Positions 49,640 to 58,773 are shown, counted from the stretch's first letter. The stretch is DNA of 64,000 bases from Microbacterium sp. MPKO10 (GCF_026107415.2 NZ_JAPCHX010000002.1:124001-188000), one strand, 5' to 3'. Notes: generated by a model from the sequence alone, not told the origin. Translations and numbers: made by a program.

Positions 49640-50836
49640 TCAGCGCAGCCGCGCGCCGTGTGCCCAGACGCCGCGCACCGTGAGCTCTGAGTTCAACAGC
49701 ACAGCGTCGGCGGCGAAGCCGGTGCGCAGGCTGCCGAGAGTGCCGTCGAGGCCGAGCGCCCGGGCTGGAGCCCCCGTGACAGCATCCACTGCCTGTTCGA
49801 TCGGCACGCGGACATCGGTGACTGCCCGTTTGACGGCATCGTCGAGCAGCAGCGTCGACCCGGCGATTGACCCGCCCGTCTCGCTTCCGTCATCCAGCCG
49901 CGCGACGCCGTTTCGCACCGTCACATCCAGCCCACCGAGCGTGTAGGCGCCATCAGCAGCGCCTGCGGCGGCCATCGCGTCAGTGATCATGACGACCCGA
50001 CCGGGAGCCTCGCCAAACAGCATCCGCACCACATCGGGGTGCACGTGCGTTCCGTCATTGATGATCTCAAGGCTCACATTGCTGCCCAGCGCCGCGATCA
50101 CAGGTCCCGGCTTGCGGTGATGAATGCCGTTCATGGCATTGAAGGCGTGAGTGAGCAGCGTTGCGCCCGCATCGAACGCGGCGAGCGTCGTCTCGTAGTC
50201 GGCATCGGTGTGCCCGACGGCGACGCGCACGCCCGCGCTCGAGAACGTGCGGACAGCGTCGAGGCCGCCGTTGAGCTCGGGGGCGATGGTGATCTGCCGC
50301 AGCGTGCCGTCGGCCGCGGCCAGCAGTGTGTCGATATCGGCAGGCGTGGGCGCGATCAGCAGCTCGGCCGTGTGCGCACCCTTGTGCCCGGCGTCGAGAA
50401 ACGGGCCCTCAAGGTGTGAGCCGAGAATGAGCGGGTCGGATGCTGTCAGCTCGGCGATCACCGCGGCGCGCTCGGCGAGATCGGCAACGGATGCTGTCAC
50501 GAGCGACAGCACCGATCGTGTCGTTCCGTGCGCGCGGTGCACCGCGACGGCGGTGGCGATGGCTTCAGCGCCGTCGTCGTAGGCGGCCGCACCTCCGCCG
50601 TGCCCGTGAATGTCGATGAACCCGGGGGTCAGCCAGTCTCCGGCGGCATCGACGACCTCGACGCTGCCCGCGGGAGTGCCGTCGCCGTCAGTGTCCCCGC
50701 TGGCAGCCGCGGTGCGCTCGCGCCACGTGTCACCCGTGCCTGTCGCTGTCACGACAGCATCCGTCATCTCGATCCATGCCTGCTCGGTGATGCGTCCGTC
50801 GGTGACGAGCCGGGCAGAGTGGATGATGACGGTCAT
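49640..50836 (-). CDS. nagA: N-acetyl-amino-sugar-6-phosphate deacetylase (NagA/AgaA)
   Basis: This 398-residue amidohydrolase has the NagA metal and catalytic residues: GFIDIHGHGGG, GSHLEGPFLDAGHKGAH (Glu ligand), VAVGHTDADYE, LLTHAFNAM and MITDAMAAAG with the catalytic Asp. It removes acetate from GlcNAc-6-P or GalNAc-6-P. It is the last gene of the six-gene operon and overlaps the DeoR gene by 4 bases. Given the operon's tagatose-phosphate genes, GalNAc-6-P is the likely main substrate, but it may also serve GlcNAc, because no other nagA is present here. Confidence 0.93.
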   Translation of the reverse strand: MTVIIHSARLVTDGRITEQAWIEMTDAVVTATGTGDTWRERTAAASGDTDGDGTPAGSVEVVDAAGDWLTPGFIDIHGHGGGAAAYDDGAEAIATAVAVHRAHGTTRSVLSLVTASVADLAERAAVIAELTASDPLILGSHLEGPFLDAGHKGAHTAELLIAPTPADIDTLLAAADGTLRQITIAPELNGGLDAVRTFSSAGVRVAVGHTDADYETTLAAFDAGATLLTHAFNAMNGIHHRKPGPVIAALGSNVSLEIINDGTHVHPDVVRMLFGEAPGRVVMITDAMAAAGAADGAYTLGGLDVTVRNGVARLDDGSETGGSIAGSTLLLDDAVKRAVTDVRVPIEQAVDAVTGAPARALGLDGTLGSLRTGFAADAVLLNSELTVRGVWAHGARLR

Positions 50837-51621
50837 TCGGCGATCCTCACGTCGATGCCGCGCTTCTCAAACGCGGCAATGGTCTCGGTGCTCGCCCCCG
50901 AGTCGGTGATGAGCATGTCAAAGGAGTCGATCGGCGCGACCGAGGCGAAAGCTCGGCGACCGATCTTCTGAGAGTCTGCCACGATCACGGCCCGCGTCGC
51001 GCGTTCGGCCATCAGCTGGTTGACACGCGCCTCGCCCTCGTCGTGCACCGTGGCGCCCTGCTCGGCATCGATGCCGTTGACGCCGATGAAGGCGATGTCG
51101 ATGCTGAGCTTGCCGAGCATCTCGTCAGCGTAGGGCCCCGTGAGTTCGTAGGAACGGGCGTGCACGACGCCTCCCGAGACGACGACCTTGATGTGCGGCC
51201 GGAGCGCGAGCTGCGAGGCAATGTTGATGGCGTTGGTGACGACCGTGAGCCCGGCGTCTCCCTGCGCGTCGGCGAGGTCCCCGCGTGCGGCGAGTTCGCT
51301 GGCCACGGCTGTCGATGTGGTTCCGCCGCACAGCCCGACGACGCTGCCCGGGCGCACCAGGTCGCTCGCCGCACGTGCGATCGCCGTCTTCTCGTCGGCG
51401 CGCTGCCCGCGCTTGTAGCGCAGCGGCAGGTCGTACGAAACTGAGTGACCGACGGCACCTCCGCGCGTGCGGGTGAGCAGATTCTGCTCGGCGAGGGTAT
51501 CCAGGTCACGGCGCACCGTCGCGGGAGACACGTTGAGGGCGTCGACGACGTCATCGACATCGATCTGCCCGTTCTCGGCGAGCAGATCGAGCATGGCCAT
51601 GAGCCGTTCTGAGCGGTTCAT
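50833..51621 (-). CDS. DeoR-family regulator (AgaR-like)
   Basis: This 262-residue protein has the DeoR HTH (RLMAMLDLLAENGQIDVDDVV and SPATVRRDLDTLAEQNLLTRTRGGA in two pieces: SPATVRRDLDTLAEQ, LLTRTRGGA). Its sensor domain is of the sugar-phosphate type (VGLCGGTTSTAVASEL). Such regulators repress sugar operons until a phosphorylated sugar binds. Its position inside the GalNAc operon, overlapping both neighbours by 4 bases, suggests autoregulation of the whole cluster. Confidence 0.92.
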   Translation of the reverse strand: MNRSERLMAMLDLLAENGQIDVDDVVDALNVSPATVRRDLDTLAEQNLLTRTRGGAVGHSVSYDLPLRYKRGQRADEKTAIARAASDLVRPGSVVGLCGGTTSTAVASELAARGDLADAQGDAGLTVVTNAINIASQLALRPHIKVVVSGGVVHARSYELTGPYADEMLGKLSIDIAFIGVNGIDAEQGATVHDEGEARVNQLMAERATRAVIVADSQKIGRRAFASVAPIDSFDMLITDSGASTETIAAFEKRGIDVRIAE

Positions 51622-52472
51622 TGGGGCGACTCATCCGAGGCGAGAGCGAACAGCCGCAGCAACCGTTCGGCTTCCGCCGAGAGGGCGTCGCGCGCGGGTG
51701 CAAGGTATTTGCGCGAGTCCACGACAGCGGGGTTCCGGGTCAGGAATTCGCGGATCGCACCAGTGAAGATGCCGTTCAGGTGCGTCGAGACGTTGATCTT
51801 TGTCATTCCGGCACGCACCGCGAGCGTGAGCACGTCGTCGGCGACGCCCGAGGAGCCGTGCAGCACCAGGGGAACATCGAGCGCCGCGTGCAGCCGTGCG
51901 ATGAGGTCGAGGTCGAGCGATGCAACGCGCTCGGTCATCGCGTGTGAGGACCCGACCGCGACGGCGAGAGCGTCGACACCGGTCTCGGCCACGAAACGCG
52001 TGGCTTCGTCCGGGTCCGTACGGACGCCGGGGGCATGCGCGCCGTCCTTGCCGCCCACCTCGCCAAGCTCGGCCTCGACGAAGACGCCGGCTGCGTGGGC
52101 GTAGTCGGTCACGCGCTTGGTCGCCGCGACGTTCTCGTTGTAGGGGAGCGTCGCGCCGTCGTACATGACGGAGCCGAATCCCAGGTCGATCGCTTCGCGT
52201 GTGAGGTCCTCGCTCTCGGCGTGGTCGAGGTGCACCGCGACACTGGCGCTCGAGCCCTCGGCCGCGGCGAGGCAGGCGCGTGCGATCGGCTGCAGCCCGC
52301 CGTGATAGGCGACGCAGTTCTGCGAGATCTGCAGGATCACCGGCAGCTGCGCGCGCTCGGCCGCCGCGACGAGACCCTCGGCCGTCTCGAGGTGGATGAC
52401 GTTGAACGCGCCGATTCCGGTGCCCGCTCGGGCGGCGTCGTCGACGATGCCGCGTGTGCCGGTGAGAGTCAT
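51618..52472 (-). CDS. Class II ketose-bisphosphate aldolase (tagatose-1,6-bisphosphate type)
   Basis: This 284-residue aldolase has zinc ligands in VAVHLDHAES, EAELGEVGG and VLHGSSGV, and a VGSSHAMTE active-site loop. It belongs with GatY/KbaY and FbaA enzymes. In this operon it should split tagatose-1,6-bisphosphate into dihydroxyacetone phosphate and glyceraldehyde-3-phosphate, the last step of GalNAc breakdown. A fructose-bisphosphate role cannot be excluded from sequence alone. Confidence 0.88.
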   Translation of the reverse strand: MTLTGTRGIVDDAARAGTGIGAFNVIHLETAEGLVAAAERAQLPVILQISQNCVAYHGGLQPIARACLAAAEGSSASVAVHLDHAESEDLTREAIDLGFGSVMYDGATLPYNENVAATKRVTDYAHAAGVFVEAELGEVGGKDGAHAPGVRTDPDEATRFVAETGVDALAVAVGSSHAMTERVASLDLDLIARLHAALDVPLVLHGSSGVADDVLTLAVRAGMTKINVSTHLNGIFTGAIREFLTRNPAVVDSRKYLAPARDALSAEAERLLRLFALASDESPQ

Positions 52473-53389
52473 GATGCCTCCAATGTGGTGATCGTCACGT
52501 CGTGGGCGAGATCGGGGTGAGACGAGTGGATGCTGCCGGCCAGCGGCATGAGCACGGCCGCAGCCGACCAGGCGACGGCGCGACGCAGAAGAACATCGAC
52601 GTCGCTCTCGTGTGCGGCGAGGTGGGCGGCCAGCGACGCCACGGCGGCGTCGCCCGCGCCCGTCGGATTGCCGGAGAGCACACGGTCGAGACGCGCATGC
52701 CGCACCGGGGCGTTGCCCGGAGGGACGACGATCATGCCGTCTTCGCCGAGCGAGATGACGATGGTCTGGGCACCGAGGCTCTGCAGGGCGCGGGCACCCG
52801 CGACAGCATCCGCTTCGCCCGTGGTGTCGCGCAGTTCATCGCGATTGGGCTTCAGCACCTGGGCTCCGGCTCGTGCGGCACCGAGCAGCTGCGCGCCGGT
52901 TGCGTCGGCGATGGTCGGGATGCCGGCGTGGCGTGCGTCGGTGATCAGGTCGGCCACGAGGCTCTCGGGGGCCTCGGGCGGGGTGCTGCCCGAGACGACG
53001 AGGCAGCGGGCGCCGGGCAGACGCGAGGTGATGACGTCGTGCATCTCCGTCCACACGGTCGTCGGCTGTGGGTTGCCCGACTCGTTGAGGATCGTCGTGG
53101 TTCCGGTCTCGGTTTCGACGATCGCTGTCGAGCGCCGGAGCGGCCACGGCGTGCCCACGAGCGAGTGCGGGACGGGCTCGAGATCGGCGCTGAAGGCGGC
53201 CTCCGTCGCACTCACGGGAGCGATGGCGACAGCATCCTCGCCCTGATCGTGCAGCACGCGAGCGACGTTGACACCCTTGCCGCCGGCACGCAGGGCCGCC
53301 GGAGCGACACGGTGCGTGCCTCCGGGCGTCAGCCGTTCGAGCGTGACCGTCGTGTCGAGAGCGGGGTTGGGAGTCACCGTGATGATCAT
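52469..53389 (-). CDS. PfkB-family sugar-phosphate kinase (tagatose-6-P/1-phosphofructokinase type)
   Basis: This 306-residue kinase has PfkB features: ITVTPNPALDTTVTL at the start, RAGGKGVNVARVL, VLKPNRDEL and the catalytic GNPTGAGDAAVASLA near the end. It resembles LacC and FruK. In context it should phosphorylate tagatose-6-phosphate at C1 with ATP to feed the aldolase encoded next. It overlaps both neighbouring genes by 4 bases. Confidence 0.9.
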   Translation of the reverse strand: MIITVTPNPALDTTVTLERLTPGGTHRVAPAALRAGGKGVNVARVLHDQGEDAVAIAPVSATEAAFSADLEPVPHSLVGTPWPLRRSTAIVETETGTTTILNESGNPQPTTVWTEMHDVITSRLPGARCLVVSGSTPPEAPESLVADLITDARHAGIPTIADATGAQLLGAARAGAQVLKPNRDELRDTTGEADAVAGARALQSLGAQTIVISLGEDGMIVVPPGNAPVRHARLDRVLSGNPTGAGDAAVASLAAHLAAHESDVDVLLRRAVAWSAAAVLMPLAGSIHSSHPDLAHDVTITTLEAS

Positions 53390-54321
53390 GGGGTCTCCAG
53401 GATGGCACGGGCGCGCATCGCGGCGCCGACGAGGCCGGCGTCTTGGCCGATGCTCGCCTGCATGAGCTCGGGGCGCCGGTGGAATGTGAGGTGCGAGTAG
53501 AGGCGTTCGCGCACGGGGGTGAAGAGGGCATCGCCCGCCTGCGCGAGCCCGCCGCCGAGCACGATGACCTGCGGGGCCAGCAGTGCCGTTGCGTGCGACA
53601 GGCCGAGCCCGAGGGCGTCGAGTGCGGTGATCCAGACGGCCTCAGCATCCGTGTCGCCTGACCGGGCGCGTTCGAGCACTTCGCGGGCTCCGGGCACGGG
53701 AACCGAGGTGATCCGGTTGTACCGGCGCGTGATGGCTGCCGCTGAGGCAATGGCTTCGAGGCAGCCGCGGCCGCCGCAGGCGCAGGGCTCGCCGCCCGGG
53801 GCGATGACGGAGTGTCCGAGCTCGCCGGCATAGCCCTCGCCGGCGTACGGCTTGCCGTCGATGAAGATCGCCCCGGCGATGCCCGTGCCGATCGTGACAA
53901 CGAGTGCATTGCGGTACTGGGATGCCGGACCGAGACGGTATTCGGCCTCGCCCGCCGCGCGCACGTCGTGCGTGAAGGATGCGGGAAGCCCGAATGCCTT
54001 CTCGGTGAGGTCACGGAACGGCACATCCTGCCAGTTCAGGTTCTCGGCAAACAGCCCGATCCCGTTGTCGTCGTCGACGACTCCGGGGGCGATGAGCCCG
54101 ACCGCTTGAGGGTCGATCTCCGGATGCTGCTGGCGCAGCTCCGCACCGAGGCGCGTGATCGTCTCGAGCACGGCCTTCTCGGTGTGCTCGGGCTGGACGG
54201 GCGTCGGGGTGCGCTGCACCCCGACGATGTCTCCGTCCGCCGTGACAAGCCCCGATTTGAGATCCGTGCCGCCCACATCGAAGGCGAGCACGGGTGCTCC
54301 GGGGCCGAGAGACACGGTCAT
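53386..54321 (-). CDS. ROK-family amino-sugar kinase
   Basis: This 311-residue protein has the ATP phosphate loop FDVGGTDLKSGLV, the ROK zinc motif CACGGRGCLEAIAS and GTGIAGAIFIDGKPY, and no DNA-binding domain. ROK kinases act on glucose, GlcNAc, ManNAc or GalNAc. In this operon, which has no PTS genes, it likely makes GalNAc-6-phosphate (or GlcNAc-6-P) from the free sugar, the entry step of the pathway. Confidence 0.9.
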   Translation of the reverse strand: MTVSLGPGAPVLAFDVGGTDLKSGLVTADGDIVGVQRTPTPVQPEHTEKAVLETITRLGAELRQQHPEIDPQAVGLIAPGVVDDDNGIGLFAENLNWQDVPFRDLTEKAFGLPASFTHDVRAAGEAEYRLGPASQYRNALVVTIGTGIAGAIFIDGKPYAGEGYAGELGHSVIAPGGEPCACGGRGCLEAIASAAAITRRYNRITSVPVPGAREVLERARSGDTDAEAVWITALDALGLGLSHATALLAPQVIVLGGGLAQAGDALFTPVRERLYSHLTFHRRPELMQASIGQDAGLVGAAMRARAILETP

Positions 54322-55208
54322 GCGTCGAGGACCACAGAACGTGTGAGGTTGCGCGGGGTGTCGGGGTTGAGCCCAGCGCTCAGGGCGCGCGCCAGGGCAA
54401 CGCGCTGGGCGCGCACGAGGTCGGCGAGCGGGTCGACGCTGGCGTCTTCGAAGTGTGCTCCCGCGGCGGCGACGGCGTCGGCGAGCCCTGCGGGCGCCTC
54501 ACCGAACATCCAGCTCACGCGGCCCGGTGCGGCGATCGAGATCGGGCCATGGCGGTACTCCATCGCCGAGTACGATTCGGTCCACGACTGCGAGGCTTCG
54601 CGCATCTTCAGCGCGGCCTCGTGGGCGAGGCCTGTCGTCCAGCCGCGGCCGAGGAAGGAGAACTGTTCGGCGTCGGTGAGCGCGGGGGAGAGGTCTTCCG
54701 TGAGGATCTTCTCGGTGTCGGCGATCTGCGTCGTGACGTCAGCACCGGTCGAGTGGCGCAGGAACGTCAGCGCGGTTGTCGCGAAACGGGTCTGCACGAC
54801 GGACTTCTCGTCTGCGTAAGGGAACGCGATGACGTCGTTCACCATGTCGACGATCGGCGTCTCTGTGTCGCCGATGATTGCGATGGTGCGGGTGGAATCT
54901 CCCACGTGCTCCAGAAGCTCGAGGACCTCGGTCGTGGTGCCGGAGCGGGTCAACGCGATGATGGCGTCGTAGTCACGGTCGACGAACGCCTCGCTTGCGG
55001 CGAAGGCGTCGGTGATGCCGAGCCCTGCGGTCTCGCGCAGCGCAGCGTACGACTGTGCCATGAACCACGAGGTTCCGCAGCCAACCACGGCGACGCGCTG
55101 TCCTGAAGCAGGAAGCTTCGCGGCATCCTCTTTCTGCGTGATCGCGCGCGACCACATTTCGGGCTGACTTGCGAGTTCTTGGGCCATGAAGGCGCCGGCG
55201 TCTGGCAT
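54318..55208 (-). CDS. SIS-domain amino-sugar-phosphate deaminase/isomerase (AgaS-like)
   Basis: This 296-residue protein holds two SIS domains, as in GlmS isomerase halves and AgaS: VAVVGCGTSWFMAQSYA, then IIALTRSGTTTEVLELL and FLGRGWTTGLAHEAALKMRE. AgaS converts galactosamine-6-P to tagatose-6-P with release of ammonia. Start ATG 55208 is chosen because AGAGGA lies seven bases upstream; an ATG five codons earlier has no ribosome site. It is the first gene of the operon. Confidence 0.9.
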   Translation of the reverse strand: MPDAGAFMAQELASQPEMWSRAITQKEDAAKLPASGQRVAVVGCGTSWFMAQSYAALRETAGLGITDAFAASEAFVDRDYDAIIALTRSGTTTEVLELLEHVGDSTRTIAIIGDTETPIVDMVNDVIAFPYADEKSVVQTRFATTALTFLRHSTGADVTTQIADTEKILTEDLSPALTDAEQFSFLGRGWTTGLAHEAALKMREASQSWTESYSAMEYRHGPISIAAPGRVSWMFGEAPAGLADAVAAAGAHFEDASVDPLADLVRAQRVALARALSAGLNPDTPRNLTRSVVLDA

Positions 55209-55875
55209 AGCGCGTCCTCTCATTTGTGCGTGAAGATGATTATTGCACAGTTACTTCAATCATGATCGATCACTTTGCGCATACCGGGATGCTGTCACGC
55301 TTGGGTGCCCGCATGTGCGCTCGGGCACAATACTCTCGCGTGGGCGCACGCACGCAAAGAACTGCCGCGCACACGGGCGCGCTGCACCCTCCGCACGTGG
55401 ACGTGCGGGCTCCGCAGGTGGACGTACAGGGTCGCGCCCACACGAGAGGGCGGACGGATACGACTGCACCGTCGTGCAGCATGACACGCTGCGCCGCGTC
55501 CTCCCATGGATTCGCCGCGCCGCGCCGCGTCCAGCTACGGAGCGTCCGCGCGCCTGCACGAACACGAACACAGCGTTCTCGCGCTCGCACAAGGATGAGG
55601 TGCGAGACTGCGTACACGAACGTACCGCCCGCACATCCAAGCACGGGCACCTTGCGCTAGCAAGGACACTTTCGCGAATTTCGTCCTTGCTCCGGCATTT
55701 CGTCCTTGCGCAGGTTCTGCCCGTGACTGAGCGCTTGGACCCTGGGCCGATGGGGGCCTAGTGCGAGTCGGAAGATGAGGGCCCGTCGCCTCCAGAGGCG
55801 ACACGTCGTGTGTGTGCTCCCTGTCGTTGTCCCATGCTCGGTGGCGGGCATACTTCCGCCACCGAGCATGTGCTT
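55209..55875. other. Compositionally odd intergenic region, open on both strands
   Basis: The first 60 bases are AT-rich and hold the GalNAc operon promoter. Beyond that, to about 55650, frames on both strands stay open for over 120 codons because stops are rare in a CAC/CGC-rich composition; none has a ribosome site or family resemblance. A stem GTGCCCG/CGGGCAC lies at 55305-55328. A 13-base direct repeat ATTTCGTCCTTGC occurs at 55678-55690 and 55697-55709, with an inverted partner GCAAGGAC at 55660-55667. Confidence 0.5.
55833..55870. terminator. Strong hairpin after the beta-propeller gene
   Basis: CATGCTCGGTGGCGG (55833-55847) and its exact complement (55856-55870) flank an 8-base loop, six bases past the stop of the leftward propeller gene, with TGCTTTT on the other side. 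It could work in both directions. Confidence 0.8.
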
Positions 55876-56937
55876 TTACTCGGACGGAGTTGATGTTCCG
55901 GAAATCGTGTTGTCCGTGAGGTCAACCTCGCTGACGGTGAGGTTCTCGTTCAGCACCCACGCTGTTGCAGAGTTGTCGGAGAACTTAATGGCTTGTCGGG
56001 GGCCACTGAAACCCTCGATCGTCGCCGTGACGGTGTTGGTCGCCGTATCGATGACGGAGACGGTGTTCGATTCGAGGTCGCCTGAGAGCAAGATGGAGTC
56101 ATCAGGCGAGAGGGCAGCGCCGTAGGGCTTCTCTCCCACGGGAATGCGTGCGATGGTCTCACTCGTGGCGGTGTCGACGACCGAGATCGTGTTCTCTCCG
56201 CTATTTGCTGCGTACAGTCGAGTGCCGTCGCTGTTCACGCTCACCGCTCTCACCATGTTGAAGCCTTCGACCTGGTGGTCGATCGTGTTGTCCTGCGTGT
56301 TCACCGCGGTGACCCTGTCGCCCTTGAAGTTCGTGACGTAGAGAGTTTCTTCATCGGCTGAGAGCACCACTCCTTGTCGGGGCTGCGCGAATCCGCTGAT
56401 GACGGAAGAGGCTCGCTGCTCAGCGAGGTCAACGACGGTGACTGTTCCTGCCGCCTGATTATTGACGTACAGTGTGTCGCCCTCCGCGTTTAGTGCCGTT
56501 CCGAACGCCCCGGCACCGAGTGGGAACCGTTCATCGACGTCGAGGCTGCTGAGTGAGACCTTATCGACGACTCCGAGAGTGCTGTCGGAGATGTAGAAGC
56601 TGTCGCCGTCTGGAGCAAACACAATGTTCCGAGGGGTGACGTAGTCGGAGAGCTCCGACGTGACCGAACGGGACTCCAAGTCCACGATCTCGACCCTGCC
56701 GGTCTGCGAGTTCGAGACCACCGCGACCTTCTCGTCTGGACTGACGGCCATTGTATTGTTGTGGATCGACCCGTCGAACGGTTCTGCAGCCTGCTCGTTC
56801 GTGCCGTATGCGCCGAAGGCGCGATTGGACTCCGGAGAGGGTGCCTCGCCAGACATCGCGGGGCTGGAGCAGGCTGAAGCGACGAGCGCGGCAGCGAGGG
56901 TAGCGGCGAGACTGAGGAATTTGATTTTATTTTTCAC
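55876..56937 (-). CDS. Beta-propeller (YVTN-repeat) lipoprotein
   Basis: This 353-residue protein has a lipoprotein signal (ALVASAC, Cys23) and about seven 40-residue repeats of the YVTN/NHL-like type, each with a pattern like DGTRLYAANSGENTISVVDTATSETIARIPVG (seen as DGTRLYAANSGENTISVVD). It is anchored outside the membrane. Propellers of this kind often bind proteins or ligands and have no fixed enzyme role. The GTG start and AAA/AAT-rich first codons (KNKIK) are unlike neighbouring genes, hinting at transfer. A strong terminator follows. Confidence 0.87.
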   Translation of the reverse strand: MKNKIKFLSLAATLAAALVASACSSPAMSGEAPSPESNRAFGAYGTNEQAAEPFDGSIHNNTMAVSPDEKVAVVSNSQTGRVEIVDLESRSVTSELSDYVTPRNIVFAPDGDSFYISDSTLGVVDKVSLSSLDVDERFPLGAGAFGTALNAEGDTLYVNNQAAGTVTVVDLAEQRASSVISGFAQPRQGVVLSADEETLYVTNFKGDRVTAVNTQDNTIDHQVEGFNMVRAVSVNSDGTRLYAANSGENTISVVDTATSETIARIPVGEKPYGAALSPDDSILLSGDLESNTVSVIDTATNTVTATIEGFSGPRQAIKFSDNSATAWVLNENLTVSEVDLTDNTISGTSTPSE

Positions 56938-57159
56938 GATTTCAGTCTTGGTTCCCCGGTTGCACGCGCACTGAACGATGGAGGATCATTCGTGCCGGTC
57001 TCGCTCAGAATCACCTGCTAGAAGCGACGTGTAGTGCTGACTGCACCGTCGGACACGTTCGGTATCGAAGAGTTGACCGGGGCACCAGGCAGAGCAGATG
57101 CTGTAGCAATCGCTGATGTGAACGTACGTGCTGCATCACCGTCCATCCGCCGATGCGGG

Positions 57160-58644
57160 CTAAGCCTCAACACGGGGTGGGAGGTTGGTCCCGGTCGGTG
57201 ACGATGATCTCGGTTCTGATGCGCCAGCGGCTGGGCCCCGACGGAGCGGGATTTCTTTGATGGCGAATGCGGCGGCGACGCCCAGCGCAGAGATCGCGGC
57301 GGTGACCCCAAAGATCGTGGAGATCGCCTGCGCGATGCCTTCGCTGCCGGTTGAAGAATCGACGGTGTACGCGGTGAAGATTGATCCGAATATTGCGATG
57401 CCGAGCGACCCGCCAATGGTCCGTAGCAGTGTGACCGCGCCTGAGGCAGCCCCCATGTCCTTCTGCTGCACACTGTTCTGCGCGATCGTAGTAGTCATCT
57501 GCTGGGTGAGCCCAGAGCCGATGCCCATCGGGATCATGAAGGCCGCGGTTGCGCCAATTGGAGTCCCGACCGTCATTGTGGCAAGGAGGACACCCCCGAC
57601 GGTCAGGGCGATCGAGCCGAGCACTGGGAACACCTTGTATCGGCCGGTGCGTGTCATCAGGCGCCCGGCAATCTGCGACACGATCACGACGGGGATCATC
57701 ATCGGCAACAGCAGCAGTCCCGAGGAGCTAGCAGAGGCACCCTGCACGGTCTGCTGGAAGATCGGCAGGTACAGCACGCTGGCGAAGACCACGATTCCGC
57801 TGGTGAACGCCAGGATGGAAGCCATCGTAAAACTGCGTTCCCGGAAGATCGCGAGAGGAAGGAGCGGCTCCGCCACGCGTTGTTCCCACCACACGAAAGC
57901 AACCAATGCGAGCGCGAACACGACAACGAAGGCACCCGTCTGCCATGATGCCCACTCGAATGTATCGCCAGCCCAGGACGTGAGGAAGATCAACGCACTG
58001 ACGGCGATTCCGAGCAGGACCGCGCCGAGCCAGTCGATCTGTGCCTTGCGTTGCACGCGTGGCATCCGCAGAGTCCAGGCGACCCATGCCATGGTGAGGA
58101 CTCCCAGGGGAAGGTTGATCAGGAACGCCGAGCGCCAGCCGAAAGCATCGGTGAGGAAACCCCCGACCAGGGGGCCACCGATCGTGCCCGTTGCCACGAT
58201 GATCGCCACCATTCCCTGATACTTCCCGCGCTCACGAGGGGGCACGAGGTCGCCAATGACGGCGAACGCACCAACGGCGAGACCACCGGCGCCAATTCCT
58301 TGAATGGCGCGAGCGAGGATAAGCAGGATCATGCTCGGCGCGAGTGCGGCCAGGAGGGAGCCGACGATGAAGGCTGCAACGGAGATTTGGAAGATGCGCT
58401 TGCGTCCGAACAAGTCGCCTAACTTCCCCCAAATTGGCGTGGTCACCGCTGTCGTCAACGCGTAGGCGGTCACAACCCAGGACAGCAGCGAGGCATCACC
58501 GAGATCGCGAACGATCGAGGGAGCCGCCGTGCCGACGATGAAGTTGTCGAGCATCGAGAGCAGAAGCCCAAACATGACACCGAGCAGCGTCATCCGGACG
58601 CGAAGTGGCGTCATCACGACGGCGGCGGGGGAAGTGTTGGTCAT
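57160..58644 (-). CDS. MFS drug exporter, DHA2 (EmrB/QacA) type
   Basis: This 494-residue protein has fourteen predicted helices and DHA2 signatures: GLLLSMLDNFIVGTAAPSIV, LLSWVVTAYALTTAVTTPIWGKLGD in two parts (SWVVTAYALTTA, PIWGKLGDLFGRKR), and VGGFLTDAFGWRSAFLINLP. Such exporters pump drugs or dyes using the proton gradient. It is divergent from a TetR gene, and the gap holds a large palindromic operator, so drug-induced derepression is likely. The 222-base gap after it (56938-57159) shows nothing recognisable. Confidence 0.92.
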   Translation of the reverse strand: MTNTSPAAVVMTPLRVRMTLLGVMFGLLLSMLDNFIVGTAAPSIVRDLGDASLLSWVVTAYALTTAVTTPIWGKLGDLFGRKRIFQISVAAFIVGSLLAALAPSMILLILARAIQGIGAGGLAVGAFAVIGDLVPPRERGKYQGMVAIIVATGTIGGPLVGGFLTDAFGWRSAFLINLPLGVLTMAWVAWTLRMPRVQRKAQIDWLGAVLLGIAVSALIFLTSWAGDTFEWASWQTGAFVVVFALALVAFVWWEQRVAEPLLPLAIFRERSFTMASILAFTSGIVVFASVLYLPIFQQTVQGASASSSGLLLLPMMIPVVIVSQIAGRLMTRTGRYKVFPVLGSIALTVGGVLLATMTVGTPIGATAAFMIPMGIGSGLTQQMTTTIAQNSVQQKDMGAASGAVTLLRTIGGSLGIAIFGSIFTAYTVDSSTGSEGIAQAISTIFGVTAAISALGVAAAFAIKEIPLRRGPAAGASEPRSSSPTGTNLPPRVEA

Positions 58645-58689
58645 GAGGGTGCCTCCAAGGCATGGCAGCGGGTCTGATCACACGCATTA

Positions 58690-58749
58690 CGAACATGTTC
58701 GTTGGAACTATAGCTTCCAACGAACATGTTCGCAACGGACGTGTTCGTT
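58690..58749. promoter_or_regulatory. 43-bp perfect palindrome with repeated CGAACATGTTCG boxes
   Basis: Arms of 18 bases (58690-58707 and 58715-58732) flank CTATAGC. Each arm contains the 12-bp palindrome CGAACATGTTCG (58690-58701, 58721-58732). A third partial copy GACGTGTTCGTTC follows at about 58738-58750. This is a clear operator set for the adjacent TetR protein, covering the promoters of both divergent genes. Confidence 0.88.
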
Positions 58750-58773
58750 CAATGTTCCCGTTACGCTGGGTCC

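Noticed and set aside
52502-53500. Rightward 332-codon ORF across the PfkB gene
   Set aside because: The minus strand has intact PfkB motifs and 4-bp overlaps; the plus frame has none.
55226-55761. Four overlapping ORFs of 125-170 codons on both strands
   Set aside because: All are products of a stop-poor composition; none has a start signal or recognisable domain.
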